Notes: generated by a model from the sequence alone, not told the origin. Shown: positions 44,045 to 53,411, counted from the stretch's first letter. The stretch is DNA of 64,000 nt from Alphaproteobacteria bacterium (GCA_017935245.1 JAGBHZ010000004.1:1-64000); one strand, 5' to 3'. Made by a program: numbers and translations.

Positions 44045-44071
44045 AATTTCCCCCAATCGGGGGATTTTTTT
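44045..44071 (+). terminator. Rho-independent terminator of rpmG
   Basis: The stem CCCCC / GGGGG with loop AATC is followed by ATTTTTTT. It also touches the convergent gene's stop. Confidence 0.85.
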
Positions 44072-45449
44072 ATCGGTCATATATTACCGGTGTGCGGTTT
44101 ATCGTATAGACACGCCCGTCGTTTGCACGATTTATAAATACATATATCACGTTGGCCACATCTGAATCCTTCCACGGATTCATATTTCCAATTACCTGGC
44201 GCGATGTGTTGTGGCGAAAAACACTGTGAAACGTGTTATCGATAACACGGCTGTACGCGTCGTCAAATGACGGATACACAATCATATTCATCAGAACCAC
44301 ACCATTTGGGGCAACACGTGATTTAATACGCGACATAAATTCGGTTGTTATTAAACCTTCGGGAACCTGAAAGGAATTTGAATATACATCCAACAATATT
44401 ATATCATATAAATCGGGCGTGTTTTTTAAAAACTGGGACGCATCTTGGACGATAAATTTTTTATTTGGTGTTAAGGATTTTTTCAAGAAATGTTTTTCAG
44501 ACACATCTTTTAATGTTGGTTCAATGTCAACAAATGTATATTCGTGAAATTCATCGTTCAAACCCGCGGTAAATCCCCCCGCCCCCAGAACCAAAATCTT
44601 GCGCGGGGTGTCCGATGGTAAATTATATATAAAATTGTCATTTATATAGTTTATATAATCGGCCCCCAATTGTTGACGTGAATCATACATAGACATTGCC
44701 AGGCGGTTCATATCTAAAACACGAACATCACCAAATTCCGCCACAGATATCGTTGAATTGGCATTATTTACCAATATGCCATATTTGCTGAATTGGACAT
44801 AATCACTGTTGATATAAAGCCCAAAGATTAACAGGAACAGTGATACAATCCAAACCCACAAACGGCGCGATGATGCCAGCGCACAAACCAACCCCAGTAC
44901 TATTACCAAACCAACGGTATAATTCACACCCAATATTGGCATCAAAAGCAATGTTGTCGTCATTGATGCCAATACCGAACCAATCGTATCAACCGCCATT
45001 ATATTACCAGTGTTGTTTTTATTTCGTGTCTGTAACAGGCGCGACAACAATGTCGTATTAAATCCAAATAAAAATGGTCCAACCGACAAAAACACAAATG
45101 AATAGATAAACGTCTGGGCCACAGATGATGTTATTCCATATGCGTACATTAGCGCAAAATATGTTGTAACAAATGGGAAACTGGCCGCGAATAATGCCAG
45201 GGTCGCGATTACTAAAAAACTGATACATAAAATGTTTGGAATCTTGGAAACACGGACACGTGGTGAATTGCCCAGCCAATACCCCAATGACATAAACCCA
45301 AGGAATGCCCCCATAATAATACTGGTTATCACTGGACTGGACCCGACCCAGAACGACAATTGGCGCAATACGACCAATTCCAATGACAGACTTATAAACC
45401 CATTAAAGAAAATCAGTAACAGCAACCATACACGTAATTTTTTTGACAT
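44070..45449 (-). CDS. Membrane-fused spermidine synthase-like protein
   Basis: A 459-residue protein with about seven to eight N-terminal membrane helices (residues 5-225) and a C-terminal spermidine-synthase-like domain. The latter has RKILVLGAGGFTAGLND (SAM-type loop), FVDIEPTLKDVSEKHF (acidic end of strand 2), DASQFL and YDIILLDVYSNSF. Such fusions occur widely in bacteria but the reaction is usually unproven; true aminopropyl transfer is uncertain because the polyamine-binding residues cannot be confirmed. AAAGGATTAAA precedes the ATG. It is a single gene. Confidence 0.8.
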   Translation of the reverse strand: MSKKLRVWLLLLIFFNGFISLSLELVVLRQLSFWVGSSPVITSIIMGAFLGFMSLGYWLGNSPRVRVSKIPNILCISFLVIATLALFAASFPFVTTYFALMYAYGITSSVAQTFIYSFVFLSVGPFLFGFNTTLLSRLLQTRNKNNTGNIMAVDTIGSVLASMTTTLLLMPILGVNYTVGLVIVLGLVCALASSRRLWVWIVSLFLLIFGLYINSDYVQFSKYGILVNNANSTISVAEFGDVRVLDMNRLAMSMYDSRQQLGADYINYINDNFIYNLPSDTPRKILVLGAGGFTAGLNDEFHEYTFVDIEPTLKDVSEKHFLKKSLTPNKKFIVQDASQFLKNTPDLYDIILLDVYSNSFQVPEGLITTEFMSRIKSRVAPNGVVLMNMIVYPSFDDAYSRVIDNTFHSVFRHNTSRQVIGNMNPWKDSDVANVIYVFINRANDGRVYTINRTPVIYDR

Positions 45450-45512
45450 ATTTTTAATCCTTTCGCACCTGGGACAGTATGGTAATAAAAAAATGTATAT
45501 GGGGCAACAATA

Positions 45513-45812
45513 TTAATGCACGTTCATAAGACGAATATCATCAAATTCAGGAAATCGATTAAACATCGCGCGCGCAAATGGACAAATCGTTATTACATGG
45601 CGATGCTGGGACCGCGCCATGTCGGCAACATGCCGAATTAATGTCAGACCAATATTCTGGCCACGATATGGCGCCGCAACACCGGTATAATCAATAATTA
45701 ATTTATCCATTCCGATGCGTACAAATGTAACCTGGCCAACGATTTGACCACGGTAAATCGCATCAATACCCGAACCATCAATGGATGGTAAATACTGAAT
45801 ATCATCCGCCAT
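45513..45812 (-). CDS. Small GNAT N-acetyltransferase (YjdJ-like)
   Basis: A 99-residue short GNAT protein. GVAAPYRGQNIGLTLIRHVADMAR is motif A, the acetyl-CoA pyrophosphate loop (RGQNIG). The C-terminal VITICPFARAMFNRFPEF matches the CPFA motif of the YjdJ-type family. Its substrate is unknown. It sits between the synthase-like gene and L-lactate dehydrogenase gene, all minus strand but spaced apart. A GGGGGG stretch is the only Shine-Dalgarno candidate. Confidence 0.82.
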   Translation of the reverse strand: MADDIQYLPSIDGSGIDAIYRGQIVGQVTFVRIGMDKLIIDYTGVAAPYRGQNIGLTLIRHVADMARSQHRHVITICPFARAMFNRFPEFDDIRLMNVH

Positions 45813-45909
45813 AATTTATGCCCCCCAACGCAAAAAATATAGCACATGAAAAAGATTGTTTCACTATGACTGTATTCAATAAAAACAAATGGGGGACGTG
45901 CCCCCAATT

Positions 45910-46845
45910 TTACCCAGAAATAGAATCAAAATTCTTGCGAATTATTTTACCACTGCGCCGCAGGGCAGATTTTTCCGGCGCCGTCATGCGCGGAACCAAT
46001 GTTGTAATCACACCACCACGACCCACAATCCGCGGTAATGACATTGCCAATGCAGATGTCCCCGCACCGGCAACGGTGGATACGGTTAAAATGCGACGCT
46101 CGTCATTTATAATGCAGCGCAATAAATCCGCCACGGCCGCCGCAATACCATCCCACGTTGCACCACGACCACGAATAATTTCATAGGCCGCATTTTGAAC
46201 ACGATGTTCAATTGTATTACGGGTTGTGATTGGCAGACTTATTTTTGCCTGGCGACAAAAGGTGTTCAAATCAATTGCACCAATTGATGCCGATGACCAA
46301 TTAATCATACTGCTGTCGCCGTGTTCCCCCAGGACATATGCATTTATTGATTGGGTGGATACAGACAATTGGCGCGATAATATTGCACGCAAACGCGCCG
46401 AATCCAGCATTGTGCCCGTACCAATTACGCGGGACGGTGGCAACTTGGAAATCTTTTGCGCCAACATAACCATAACATCCAACGGATTTGTTACAATAAC
46501 CAACGTTACGTTTTTAGAATCTACATTTGCCATGACACGTGGCACAATATCAGAAATTACCGCCGCATTTGCATTTAATAAATCTGTACGCGTTTCGCCG
46601 GGCTTCTGGTTTGCACCGGCCGCAATTACAACGATATCAGACCCACGAATACCACGATAATTATTTACCGCAGTGATTTTTACATCGTACGAAAACGCAG
46701 ACGCGTGGCCCAAATCTTCGGCCGCGGCATATGAACGCACATTATCACGATCATAAAGTGCGATTTCATGTACCAATCCTGTATTTTTTACCGCCGTTGC
46801 AACGGCCGCGCCAACCGAACCAATACCAATAATAGAAACCTTCAT
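45910..46845 (-). CDS. ldh: L-lactate dehydrogenase
   Basis: A 311-residue NAD-dependent 2-hydroxyacid dehydrogenase. Nucleotide-binding IGIGSVGAAVA opens the Rossmann fold. The substrate-specificity loop reads AGANQKPGETR with Gln80, the residue that selects lactate/pyruvate; malate dehydrogenase has Arg (as in ARKPGMSR). GTGTMLDSARLR and the catalytic GEHGDSS (His and Asp relay) follow. The call as LDH is inferred from the Gln residue. GGGGGGATTGTT lies before the ATG. It points to fermentative pyruvate reduction. No allosteric claim can be made. Confidence 0.85.
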   Translation of the reverse strand: MKVSIIGIGSVGAAVATAVKNTGLVHEIALYDRDNVRSYAAAEDLGHASAFSYDVKITAVNNYRGIRGSDIVVIAAGANQKPGETRTDLLNANAAVISDIVPRVMANVDSKNVTLVIVTNPLDVMVMLAQKISKLPPSRVIGTGTMLDSARLRAILSRQLSVSTQSINAYVLGEHGDSSMINWSSASIGAIDLNTFCRQAKISLPITTRNTIEHRVQNAAYEIIRGRGATWDGIAAAVADLLRCIINDERRILTVSTVAGAGTSALAMSLPRIVGRGGVITTLVPRMTAPEKSALRRSGKIIRKNFDSISG

Positions 46846-46945
46846 AACAATCCCCCCCGATTATCAAAGTAATTATATCACATATTATGGTATTTTCACA
46901 TAGGACTTGAAGTTTTTTTATTTCGTGGTAAATTTCGTTATTACC

Positions 46946-47425
46946 ATGAAGAATAGAAATAAAATTAAATTAATATTGATGCTGATGCTGGCGGGGGCAC
47001 CGATTGCCGCCCAACAACAAACACCAGACGACAAAAAACGTAGCGCACGCACAGAACGATTTGCGCGGTTGTTGCTGTATTGGGCCGATTACGAAGCATA
47101 TGATTCTGTAAAAATGCGTGAAAAACGTATTGCCGAGAAAATGCCATATGACAGTGCCGCGAATAAAATCCCGGACCTGATTCGTGATTCAACATATTAT
47201 GCCGACATAATAAAATCTGGGGCAGATTTGATAAATAAAAGGTATTCATTACGTGAAACACCAGACAATGTTTATATGCTGTACGAGTTGCTGTATATTT
47301 ACGAAGAAAAACACACAGACAAGAATTCATCTGAATACATTTTAATTGATAATTTAATGAAATATGTCGATGTGTTAAAGCAACTAAAACTGAACCGATA
47401 TACGATGGAAGTGAATATGAAATAA
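46946..47425 (+). CDS. Small exported protein, unknown function
   Basis: A 159-residue protein with a signal peptide (KIKLILMLMLAGAPIAAQ). The mature part is charged and helical (KKRSARTERFARLLLYWADYEAYD) with no cysteine. I recognise no family. TTGAAG (46907-46912) and TAAATT (46929-46934), 16 bases apart, put the expected start of transcription about 5 nt before the ATG at 46946, so the leader is very short. A terminator follows. Confidence 0.65.
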   Translation: MKNRNKIKLILMLMLAGAPIAAQQQTPDDKKRSARTERFARLLLYWADYEAYDSVKMREKRIAEKMPYDSAANKIPDLIRDSTYYADIIKSGADLINKRYSLRETPDNVYMLYELLYIYEEKHTDKNSSEYILIDNLMKYVDVLKQLKLNRYTMEVNMK

Positions 47426-47451
47426 AAATCCCCCATTCGGGGGATTTTTTA
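47424..47451. terminator. Terminator between convergent genes
   Basis: The stem ATCCCCC / GGGGGAT with loop ATTC is followed by TTTTT; it ends at the proS stop codon. Confidence 0.85.
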
Positions 47452-48885
47452 ATAGGATTTCGCAACAAATACGTATGTTGGATCATTATCATCCAAACAA
47501 CGACGTGTAATTTTATGTTTGTCCATTAATTCATCAAATTTTGAATCCTGGGTTAATTCGTACTTGATGCGAAAGAATCCAATTTGGCCATTTGTTAATG
47601 CGATATCCAGCGCATCTAAATCCGCCACATCGTGAATCATGTCTGCATTACGTTTTTCAATACGCGTAACCATGTCATCATGAATCTGATTCATAATATC
47701 GTTTGCAGACGCAACCAATTCATCGGTTGTTATTGTACGCTTGGATTCTTTGCCAATATCACGACGGGTAATCGTTACCGTCCCAGATTCCATTTCACGG
47801 CCACCAATTTCAACACGCAATGGCACACCGCGCTTAATCCATTTCCACATTTTGTCTGGGGCACGCATATCAGACGTGTCAACCAATACACGAATACCCA
47901 CCCCGCGTAATTGTTCACCCAGTTTTTCTGCATATGAATTAAGGGCATCTGCGGTATCTTCACGGGTGATTGGAATAATAACAATTTGATATGGCGCAAC
48001 CGCCGGCGGTAATACCAAACCATCATCATCAGAATGAACCATAAACATTGACCCCATCATACGCGTTGTTGTACCCCATGATGTTGTCCATGCATGTTGC
48101 AATTTACCATCGGTCCCCAGGAACTGAATCCCAAAAGATTTGGAAAAATGCTGTCCCAGGTCATGCGATGTGCCGGCCTGTAACGCTTTGCCGTCTTGCA
48201 TAATATGTTCCAATGTATATGTGTGATCGGCACCGGCAAATCTTTCTTCGGGTGTTTTTTCGCCCATAATTGACGGTATAGCCAATATTTCACGCATATA
48301 GTCGCCATACATTTTATGCATTTTACGTGCATCGGCATTGGCTTGCTCGTGTGTGGCAAAAACATTATGCCCTTCTTGCCAGTTAAATTCTGATGTGCGC
48401 AAGAACATACGTGGACGCATTTCCCAACGCATTACATTTACCCACTGGTTTAATTTCATTGGCAAATCGCGATAACTTTGTATCCACCTGGACATTGCTT
48501 CGCCAATAATCGTTTCTGATGTCGGACGAATAATATATGGTTCGGTCAATTTTGATTCTGGGTCAGGTTGCAATTTACCATCAATCATTTTTAAGCGGTG
48601 ATGGGTTACAACTGCTGATTCCTTGGCAAAACCGTCAACATGCTGGGCCTCTTTATTAAAAAATTCAATTGGTATCAGCAATGGAAAGTTTGCGTTTTGA
48701 ACGCCGTGTGATTTGATACGTCTGTCCATTTCATCACGCATCAATTCCCAAATCGCCCAACCATATGGCTTAATTGTCATGCATCCCCGCACAGGGGCAT
48801 TTTCCGCCAAATCTGCGGCAACGATTAAATTTTGATACCATTCGCTAAAATTTTCAGCGCGCGTTGGTGTAATTGCTGTTTTCAT
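47449..48885 (-). CDS. proS: Prolyl-tRNA synthetase, archaeal/eukaryal-like type
   Basis: A 478-residue class II synthetase charging tRNA-Pro. Motif 1 GCMTIKPYGWAIWELM, motif 2 LNQWVNVMRWEMRPRMFLRTSEFNWQEGHN and motif 3 with GTTTRMMG are complete. The C-terminus ends PTYVFVAKSY, a Tyr-terminated tail typical of the archaeal/eukaryal-like (type 3) enzymes. It lacks the bacterial editing insertion between motifs 2 and 3. Alphaproteobacteria generally use a short bacterial-type enzyme, so this is unusual. No good Shine-Dalgarno sequence precedes the ATG at 48885. Confidence 0.92.
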   Translation of the reverse strand: MKTAITPTRAENFSEWYQNLIVAADLAENAPVRGCMTIKPYGWAIWELMRDEMDRRIKSHGVQNANFPLLIPIEFFNKEAQHVDGFAKESAVVTHHRLKMIDGKLQPDPESKLTEPYIIRPTSETIIGEAMSRWIQSYRDLPMKLNQWVNVMRWEMRPRMFLRTSEFNWQEGHNVFATHEQANADARKMHKMYGDYMREILAIPSIMGEKTPEERFAGADHTYTLEHIMQDGKALQAGTSHDLGQHFSKSFGIQFLGTDGKLQHAWTTSWGTTTRMMGSMFMVHSDDDGLVLPPAVAPYQIVIIPITREDTADALNSYAEKLGEQLRGVGIRVLVDTSDMRAPDKMWKWIKRGVPLRVEIGGREMESGTVTITRRDIGKESKRTITTDELVASANDIMNQIHDDMVTRIEKRNADMIHDVADLDALDIALTNGQIGFFRIKYELTQDSKFDELMDKHKITRRCLDDNDPTYVFVAKSY

Positions 48886-48905
48886 TTTTTATATCTCTTA
48901 CTTTT

Positions 48906-49730
48906 TTATTTCTTGTCTTTTAATTCCATGTATTTATCAGATACCTGTTTTTGCAGTACCGTTGCGATTTCTTTTCTGTTTAACCCCGCCAGGGGTGGTG
49001 GTGGCAGTAATGTAATTTCAACCATGAATCCACCCAGCATCATGATGTGAAATACCTGGCCGAATGCACTGCGTTCGCGTTTGCATTTTGGCCCCACATC
49101 CATTTTTGCGTTATCAAAGTATGCAAAATGGTCCGCCATTGTTTGTTCATCAATCGGTGTACCATCTTTGTAGCGATAATGCATCGCCATAGGTTGCACC
49201 GTAACATTTGAATTTTCAACAAAATTAAACAAGGTGCTTTTAAATGGCTTTACATATGCGCCGTTGGTGGTTGTGCCCTCTGGAAACAATATCATTGGGT
49301 ATTTAACGTTTTTGACCGTTTCTTGAACCACCGCCAATGCATCGCGCGCATGTGATGGACGACGATCAACAAATATCACACCAAACTTTTTCGCAACCCA
49401 TCCAACCAGTGGCCAATTTTCCATTTCTTTTTTGGCAATAAAACTGCCCCGAAATGCAGACGGAAATGTCGCGATTTCAAACACAGATATATGATTAGAT
49501 ACAACCATCAATGGTCGCGCATCTGACAATTTTCCATGCACAACAATTTTAATCCCGCCCAGTTTTAGCAAAAACCACATAAATACCGGCATATATTGAA
49601 CCGCCCAACGACGTGGTAAAAATGCGATAATTGGTATCTGAACAACAACCATTATCCAGAATGCAATAAACTTAATCGCGGCGGTTGTGGTATTAAAAAT
49701 ATTCTGTTTACGTAGTTTTGGTTTCGCCAT
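48906..49730 (-). CDS. olsA: Lyso-ornithine lipid acyltransferase (PlsC family)
   Basis: A 274-residue membrane-bound acyltransferase. The catalytic block is NHISVFEI, where the usual H-x4-D reads H-x4-E, followed by GVIFVDR and LFPEGTTTNG (glycerol-phosphate/acyl acceptor motif). N-terminal hydrophobic residues (about 15-40) anchor it to the membrane. The preceding gene, 2 bases away, is an OlsB-like acyltransferase; this olsB-olsA pair makes ornithine lipids. As a PlsC homologue it could also make phosphatidic acid. The Asp-to-Glu change is conservative, but its effect is unknown. Confidence 0.75.
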   Translation of the reverse strand: MAKPKLRKQNIFNTTTAAIKFIAFWIMVVVQIPIIAFLPRRWAVQYMPVFMWFLLKLGGIKIVVHGKLSDARPLMVVSNHISVFEIATFPSAFRGSFIAKKEMENWPLVGWVAKKFGVIFVDRRPSHARDALAVVQETVKNVKYPMILFPEGTTTNGAYVKPFKSTLFNFVENSNVTVQPMAMHYRYKDGTPIDEQTMADHFAYFDNAKMDVGPKCKRERSAFGQVFHIMMLGGFMVEITLLPPPPLAGLNRKEIATVLQKQVSDKYMELKDKK

Positions 49731-49732
49731 GA

Positions 49733-50695
49733 TTATTCTTCTTCGTTTTCTGATTTTTCGGCATCTTCGATATATTCGGCATCGGCCGCATCTTCGTGCA
49801 GCAAGAATTCAACAAATGCACGCATAACCTTTAACGGGCCGGCAACAGGGAACGTTACAATCTTGCCAATCGTTTTTATAATACCATCTTTGTCTTCGCC
49901 AATATCCCCCAGTGCATTTTCACGTCCCAAGAAATGTTTCTGGTATGCGACGTCCATTTTACGGGTTTCCATCATAACAAACACATCATACGAATTAAAT
50001 GGCGCATCAACAAATACCCCCTTGCCAAATGTCGCCCCCAGGCGCAAATATCCCTTTATCAATGGGGTCATTTCACGTTTTGCATCCACTTCATCCACAA
50101 ATTCCGGCGGCAGAATATTCATGCGACTTAATTTCGGATTTACACCATCTGCAAACTTTTCCGGTAAAACTGTTGCCCGCAGGCGCAATGGTGTTAGATG
50201 GTTATAGTACAAATATGATATCGCCTGGGCCGATTTGGCCGGTTTGGTTCCAACCCATGATGCAACACCGAACAGTACCCCAATCTTGCGACGGACAATA
50301 TATTCACCCAATCCCGCCCATAACATACGCATAACCAGTGCATTTTCACAATATGCCATATCAACACATGCACGGGACATTTCTGCAATATTACCACGAT
50401 ATTTTTTTATCTTGGATATATTAAATTCATTTTCTGTATAAAAACCGCCCATTTTTTCGGCCGCATTTCGATCAATAATTCGATATGTGCCAACAACACG
50501 CCCCTGGTGAAAAACCGCCATGTATTCGGCAAATCGATCGTATGCATCATATTCTTCGCCCAGGGCACGCTGTTCTTCGGTTGTGCCGGCCCCCTCTTCT
50601 TCTACAAAGACCTTGTAGCGCAATTGACGAACCTGTTTTCGTTCTTCTTTGTTTCGTGTCAGGCGTACTTCGAAATCACGCACCTTGATAGCCAT
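49733..50695 (-). CDS. olsB: L-ornithine N-alpha-acyltransferase (OlsB-like)
   Basis: A 320-residue GNAT-like acyltransferase. The fold signature includes QLRYKVFVEEEGA, YMAVFHQGRVVGTYRIIDR, and AEMSRACVDMAYC; the family adds a 3-hydroxyacyl chain from ACP to ornithine. The C-terminal RKMDVAYQKHFLG is typical. OlsB enzymes are about 280-300 residues; the extra tail here (about 270-320, acidic, ending EKSENEEE) has no known role. AAAGGATTAC lies upstream of the ATG. Co-transcription with the PlsC-like gene at 48906 supports ornithine-lipid synthesis, a phosphorus-free membrane lipid pathway common in alphaproteobacteria. Confidence 0.8.
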   Translation of the reverse strand: MAIKVRDFEVRLTRNKEERKQVRQLRYKVFVEEEGAGTTEEQRALGEEYDAYDRFAEYMAVFHQGRVVGTYRIIDRNAAEKMGGFYTENEFNISKIKKYRGNIAEMSRACVDMAYCENALVMRMLWAGLGEYIVRRKIGVLFGVASWVGTKPAKSAQAISYLYYNHLTPLRLRATVLPEKFADGVNPKLSRMNILPPEFVDEVDAKREMTPLIKGYLRLGATFGKGVFVDAPFNSYDVFVMMETRKMDVAYQKHFLGRENALGDIGEDKDGIIKTIGKIVTFPVAGPLKVMRAFVEFLLHEDAADAEYIEDAEKSENEEE

Positions 50696-50763
50696 AAGTA
50701 ATCCTTTTATAAATTTATATTGGGAAGAATATCAAACAAAAGCGCCGTTGTAAATTGTTTTAT

Positions 50764-51828
50764 TTATCGCAAATTATCCGCCAGGTTTGATATCGCAATC
50801 GCATACCAATTCGAATTATTCCACTTCTTTATACGATAGAAATTTGGATATGTCAAATATGCCACAATTGCCGGCATTGGCGCAATGTCCGAATCCATGG
50901 GTGCGGCCGCGGCATTGGCAATAACCGTCGCGCGCGCCATTTCAATTGCCGCAACATCCGCAACCAGACCCGCCGTCATGTCCGCAACCGGAATTGGGGT
51001 GCCGTCTGGATTCAAAACACCCATCGATGCCCACTGGGATAACGATAGCCGTGTTTTACCATCCAATAACGTGGTATCAAAATCTGCGGGTAAAATTACA
51101 CGACGGGCAATACGCTCGTTTTTATTCCAGCCCAAGCGACTTAGATAATTACCCGCACTGAACATTGCGTCCCCGATGCTGTCAATAATATCAATGCGCC
51201 CATCACCGTTACCATCAACACCATACTGCGCCAGGGTTGTTGGTATAAACTGAAAATGCCCCATTGCACCCGCCCATGAACCATAAATATTGTTTATGTC
51301 CAGATTATTTTTGTCCGCAATTTTCAACAGTGCCAATAATTGATTTCCAAAAAAAGTTTCACGGCGACCTTCGTACATCAATGTCAAAAACGCATCAATT
51401 AATTTATGACGCGATTTGACCGCACCATAGTTTGATTCCATACCCCAAAACGCCAAAATAACATGTGGCGGAACACCATATTTATTTTCAACACGCGATA
51501 ACATGGTTGGATACTTTGCACGCATTTGGCGCCCGGTTTTGATGCGGGTGGAATTAACCGTGCGGTCCAGATATTCATCCAATGTTAATTTAAATTCAGA
51601 TTGATTTCGATCACTTTTAACAATCGACGGGATAAACGCCGGCGAACGCAATGCAGAACGCGTAACATCCACAGACACCCCCGATGCCAATGCACGGGTA
51701 CGAACATTTTCCAGCACCGTTTCCCATCGGTCCATATCAAACGCACCACGCACGTCGCAATGGCCCGCCATCGGAATAATAAATATCATAAACACACCGC
51801 ATATGCGGGAAATACTACGCAAAAACAT
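50764..51828 (-). CDS. mltB: Lytic murein transglycosylase B
   Basis: A 354-residue peptidoglycan-cleaving enzyme. A hydrophobic signal (residues 5-25) ends without a lipobox-type LxGC (AGHC is present but atypical), so it may be soluble periplasmic or lipid-modified. Catalytic Glu131 lies in FWGMESNYG. IYGSWAGAMGHFQFIPTTLAQYG and the calcium-like DGNGDGRIDI loop are family hallmarks. Family length is about 330-360. The final 40 residues include PNFYRIKKWNNSNWYAIAI, also standard. It is in the same direction as olsB but 68 bases away. Confidence 0.92.
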   Translation of the reverse strand: MFLRSISRICGVFMIFIIPMAGHCDVRGAFDMDRWETVLENVRTRALASGVSVDVTRSALRSPAFIPSIVKSDRNQSEFKLTLDEYLDRTVNSTRIKTGRQMRAKYPTMLSRVENKYGVPPHVILAFWGMESNYGAVKSRHKLIDAFLTLMYEGRRETFFGNQLLALLKIADKNNLDINNIYGSWAGAMGHFQFIPTTLAQYGVDGNGDGRIDIIDSIGDAMFSAGNYLSRLGWNKNERIARRVILPADFDTTLLDGKTRLSLSQWASMGVLNPDGTPIPVADMTAGLVADVAAIEMARATVIANAAAAPMDSDIAPMPAIVAYLTYPNFYRIKKWNNSNWYAIAISNLADNLR

Positions 51829-51859
51829 ACGTCCACCCTTTGGCCAGATATTATAACTT

Positions 51860-53344
51860 TTAGAAAGAATACTTTACACCGATATGCAGACCAAATGATT
51901 GCCATGTGGCCTTTTTCAGGGAATCGGTTACATGTTCGGTGTATGCCGGGACGGTTTCCAATATCGGCAAACCATTATCATCCAAGATATATTGACCGTT
52001 TTCGTCAATCAAGAATTGTGTATATTCGGCAACATATAATTCCCCACCAATCTGCCCAACATGGAAACAGTTTGTGTCCACCCGCAGGGCCAATTGCAAT
52101 CTGTCAGATAATTTATAATTATATTCCAATTCCGCCAGGTATGAATATGCATCATTGTCGCCTTCGTCCAAGAAACTGGGGTTTTGTTGCCAGTCTGTAC
52201 GATTTGGCCAGATTCCTTCTGATGAATATTTAGGCAGACCGAATTGAACATACATGCGTAATTTATCTTTTAACGTCATCTGTTTTTCAATTTCCAACCC
52301 AACATAGAACCCAGACCATGTCGTATTGTAAATGTGTGTTGTACCACCAACAATTATCGGCCCATCACCACCAATAATTACACATTCACCCGAATCAACA
52401 CCCCATGGCACATAACCCATGGCCGGATCATAATCACCCATGGTCAGGGAATTGCCCAATTCCAAGAAACCGCTGTTTGGGGCCTGGACCAATTTAATAT
52501 CTTCGGGCGACATACAAACCTGGTACCATTCATCCGGGGCCGCTGTCCCAACCGGCAACGTATAATAATCCCCGTTTTCATCACCATATACATAATCACC
52601 CTTGTCCGTCATCAGGGGCAAATATATCCCCGGATTTGGATAATAGTGATCGTTCATTTCCAGATTATGTTTAAAAATTTCATACCCAATTGTTGGTGAT
52701 AACTTCCACCCACCAATATCCCAAACATGATGAGCCGACAGACCAAATCTGAAATGATTACTGCGCCCGGATAAATCGCCCATAGAAATTGTAAAGATAC
52801 CATATGTCGGATCTGAATCATCAAATGGCTTTAAATCATAGTCCATTGATAACCCACCATGCGAAACATCGCCATATGAATATTCACCATACGCAGACAA
52901 ATCAAAATCACGCAAACTAAAATTATGACGGGCACCAACCGTGATTTCGTTAAAAACCATGTCATCCCATTCCAAAACAGAATTTACACCGGTTTCAAAC
53001 TGAAAATCTGCAAAACGACGCGTATATCCCGCATAGATTGATGTTGCCGGTTCGCTGTCCGTTGGCATGGCAATACCATTTGCCGTCATCATACCCGGCA
53101 TTTGTGGAACATATGCGGGTTGACGTGGAACCTGGTACGAATAAGAACGTGAACCAACGGCCTGTTTATTTCCAGATGAACCAACATATTTGGTGTATCC
53201 CGCCGCCGCATATTGATTATAGCCGGCCTGGTTCGCGTTTTGGGCACGCTCAGTTTGATAATATGACGGCACCCCTTCGTTCGCAGCAAAGGCCGCGCCG
53301 ATTGTGAAAAATCCTGCTAAAAATGAAACTAAACCCTTTCTCAT
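51860..53344 (-). CDS. Outer-membrane beta-barrel protein with N-terminal extension
   Basis: A 494-residue exported protein. A signal peptide (RKGLVSFLAGFFTIGAAFA) is followed by a Tyr/Asn/Gln-rich segment (residues 22-75) and then beta strands from about residue 90 (SIYAGYTRRFADFQFETGV) to the final HIGVKYSF. Loops are long and acidic. The N-terminal segment contains YVGSSGNKQAVGSRSYSYQ, resembling part of the 42338 protein (YVGSSQTTAGRSYYQ), so these are likely paralogues with conserved heads and divergent barrels. A 14-base tandem repeat covers the promoter region. Likely an outer-membrane surface protein; transport function unproven. Confidence 0.78.
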   Translation of the reverse strand: MRKGLVSFLAGFFTIGAAFAANEGVPSYYQTERAQNANQAGYNQYAAAGYTKYVGSSGNKQAVGSRSYSYQVPRQPAYVPQMPGMMTANGIAMPTDSEPATSIYAGYTRRFADFQFETGVNSVLEWDDMVFNEITVGARHNFSLRDFDLSAYGEYSYGDVSHGGLSMDYDLKPFDDSDPTYGIFTISMGDLSGRSNHFRFGLSAHHVWDIGGWKLSPTIGYEIFKHNLEMNDHYYPNPGIYLPLMTDKGDYVYGDENGDYYTLPVGTAAPDEWYQVCMSPEDIKLVQAPNSGFLELGNSLTMGDYDPAMGYVPWGVDSGECVIIGGDGPIIVGGTTHIYNTTWSGFYVGLEIEKQMTLKDKLRMYVQFGLPKYSSEGIWPNRTDWQQNPSFLDEGDNDAYSYLAELEYNYKLSDRLQLALRVDTNCFHVGQIGGELYVAEYTQFLIDENGQYILDDNGLPILETVPAYTEHVTDSLKKATWQSFGLHIGVKYSF

Positions 53345-53363
53345 TCCGTTGTATTCGATGTAC

Positions 53364-53391
53364 TATTATATCATAAAAATTGTATCATAAA
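53364..53391 (-). repeat. 14-base tandem repeat overlapping the beta-barrel gene promoter
   Basis: On the minus strand TTTTTATGATACAA is followed directly by TTTTTATGATATAA. The second copy supplies the consensus -10 TATAAT of the beta-barrel gene. Copy number could vary by slippage. Confidence 0.6.
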
Positions 53392-53411
53392 AAGTATTTT
53401 TCATTTAATAC

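Noticed and set aside
45910..46845. Malate dehydrogenase
   Set aside because: The specificity loop reads NQKPGETR with Gln rather than the Arg of malate dehydrogenase, so L-lactate dehydrogenase fits better.
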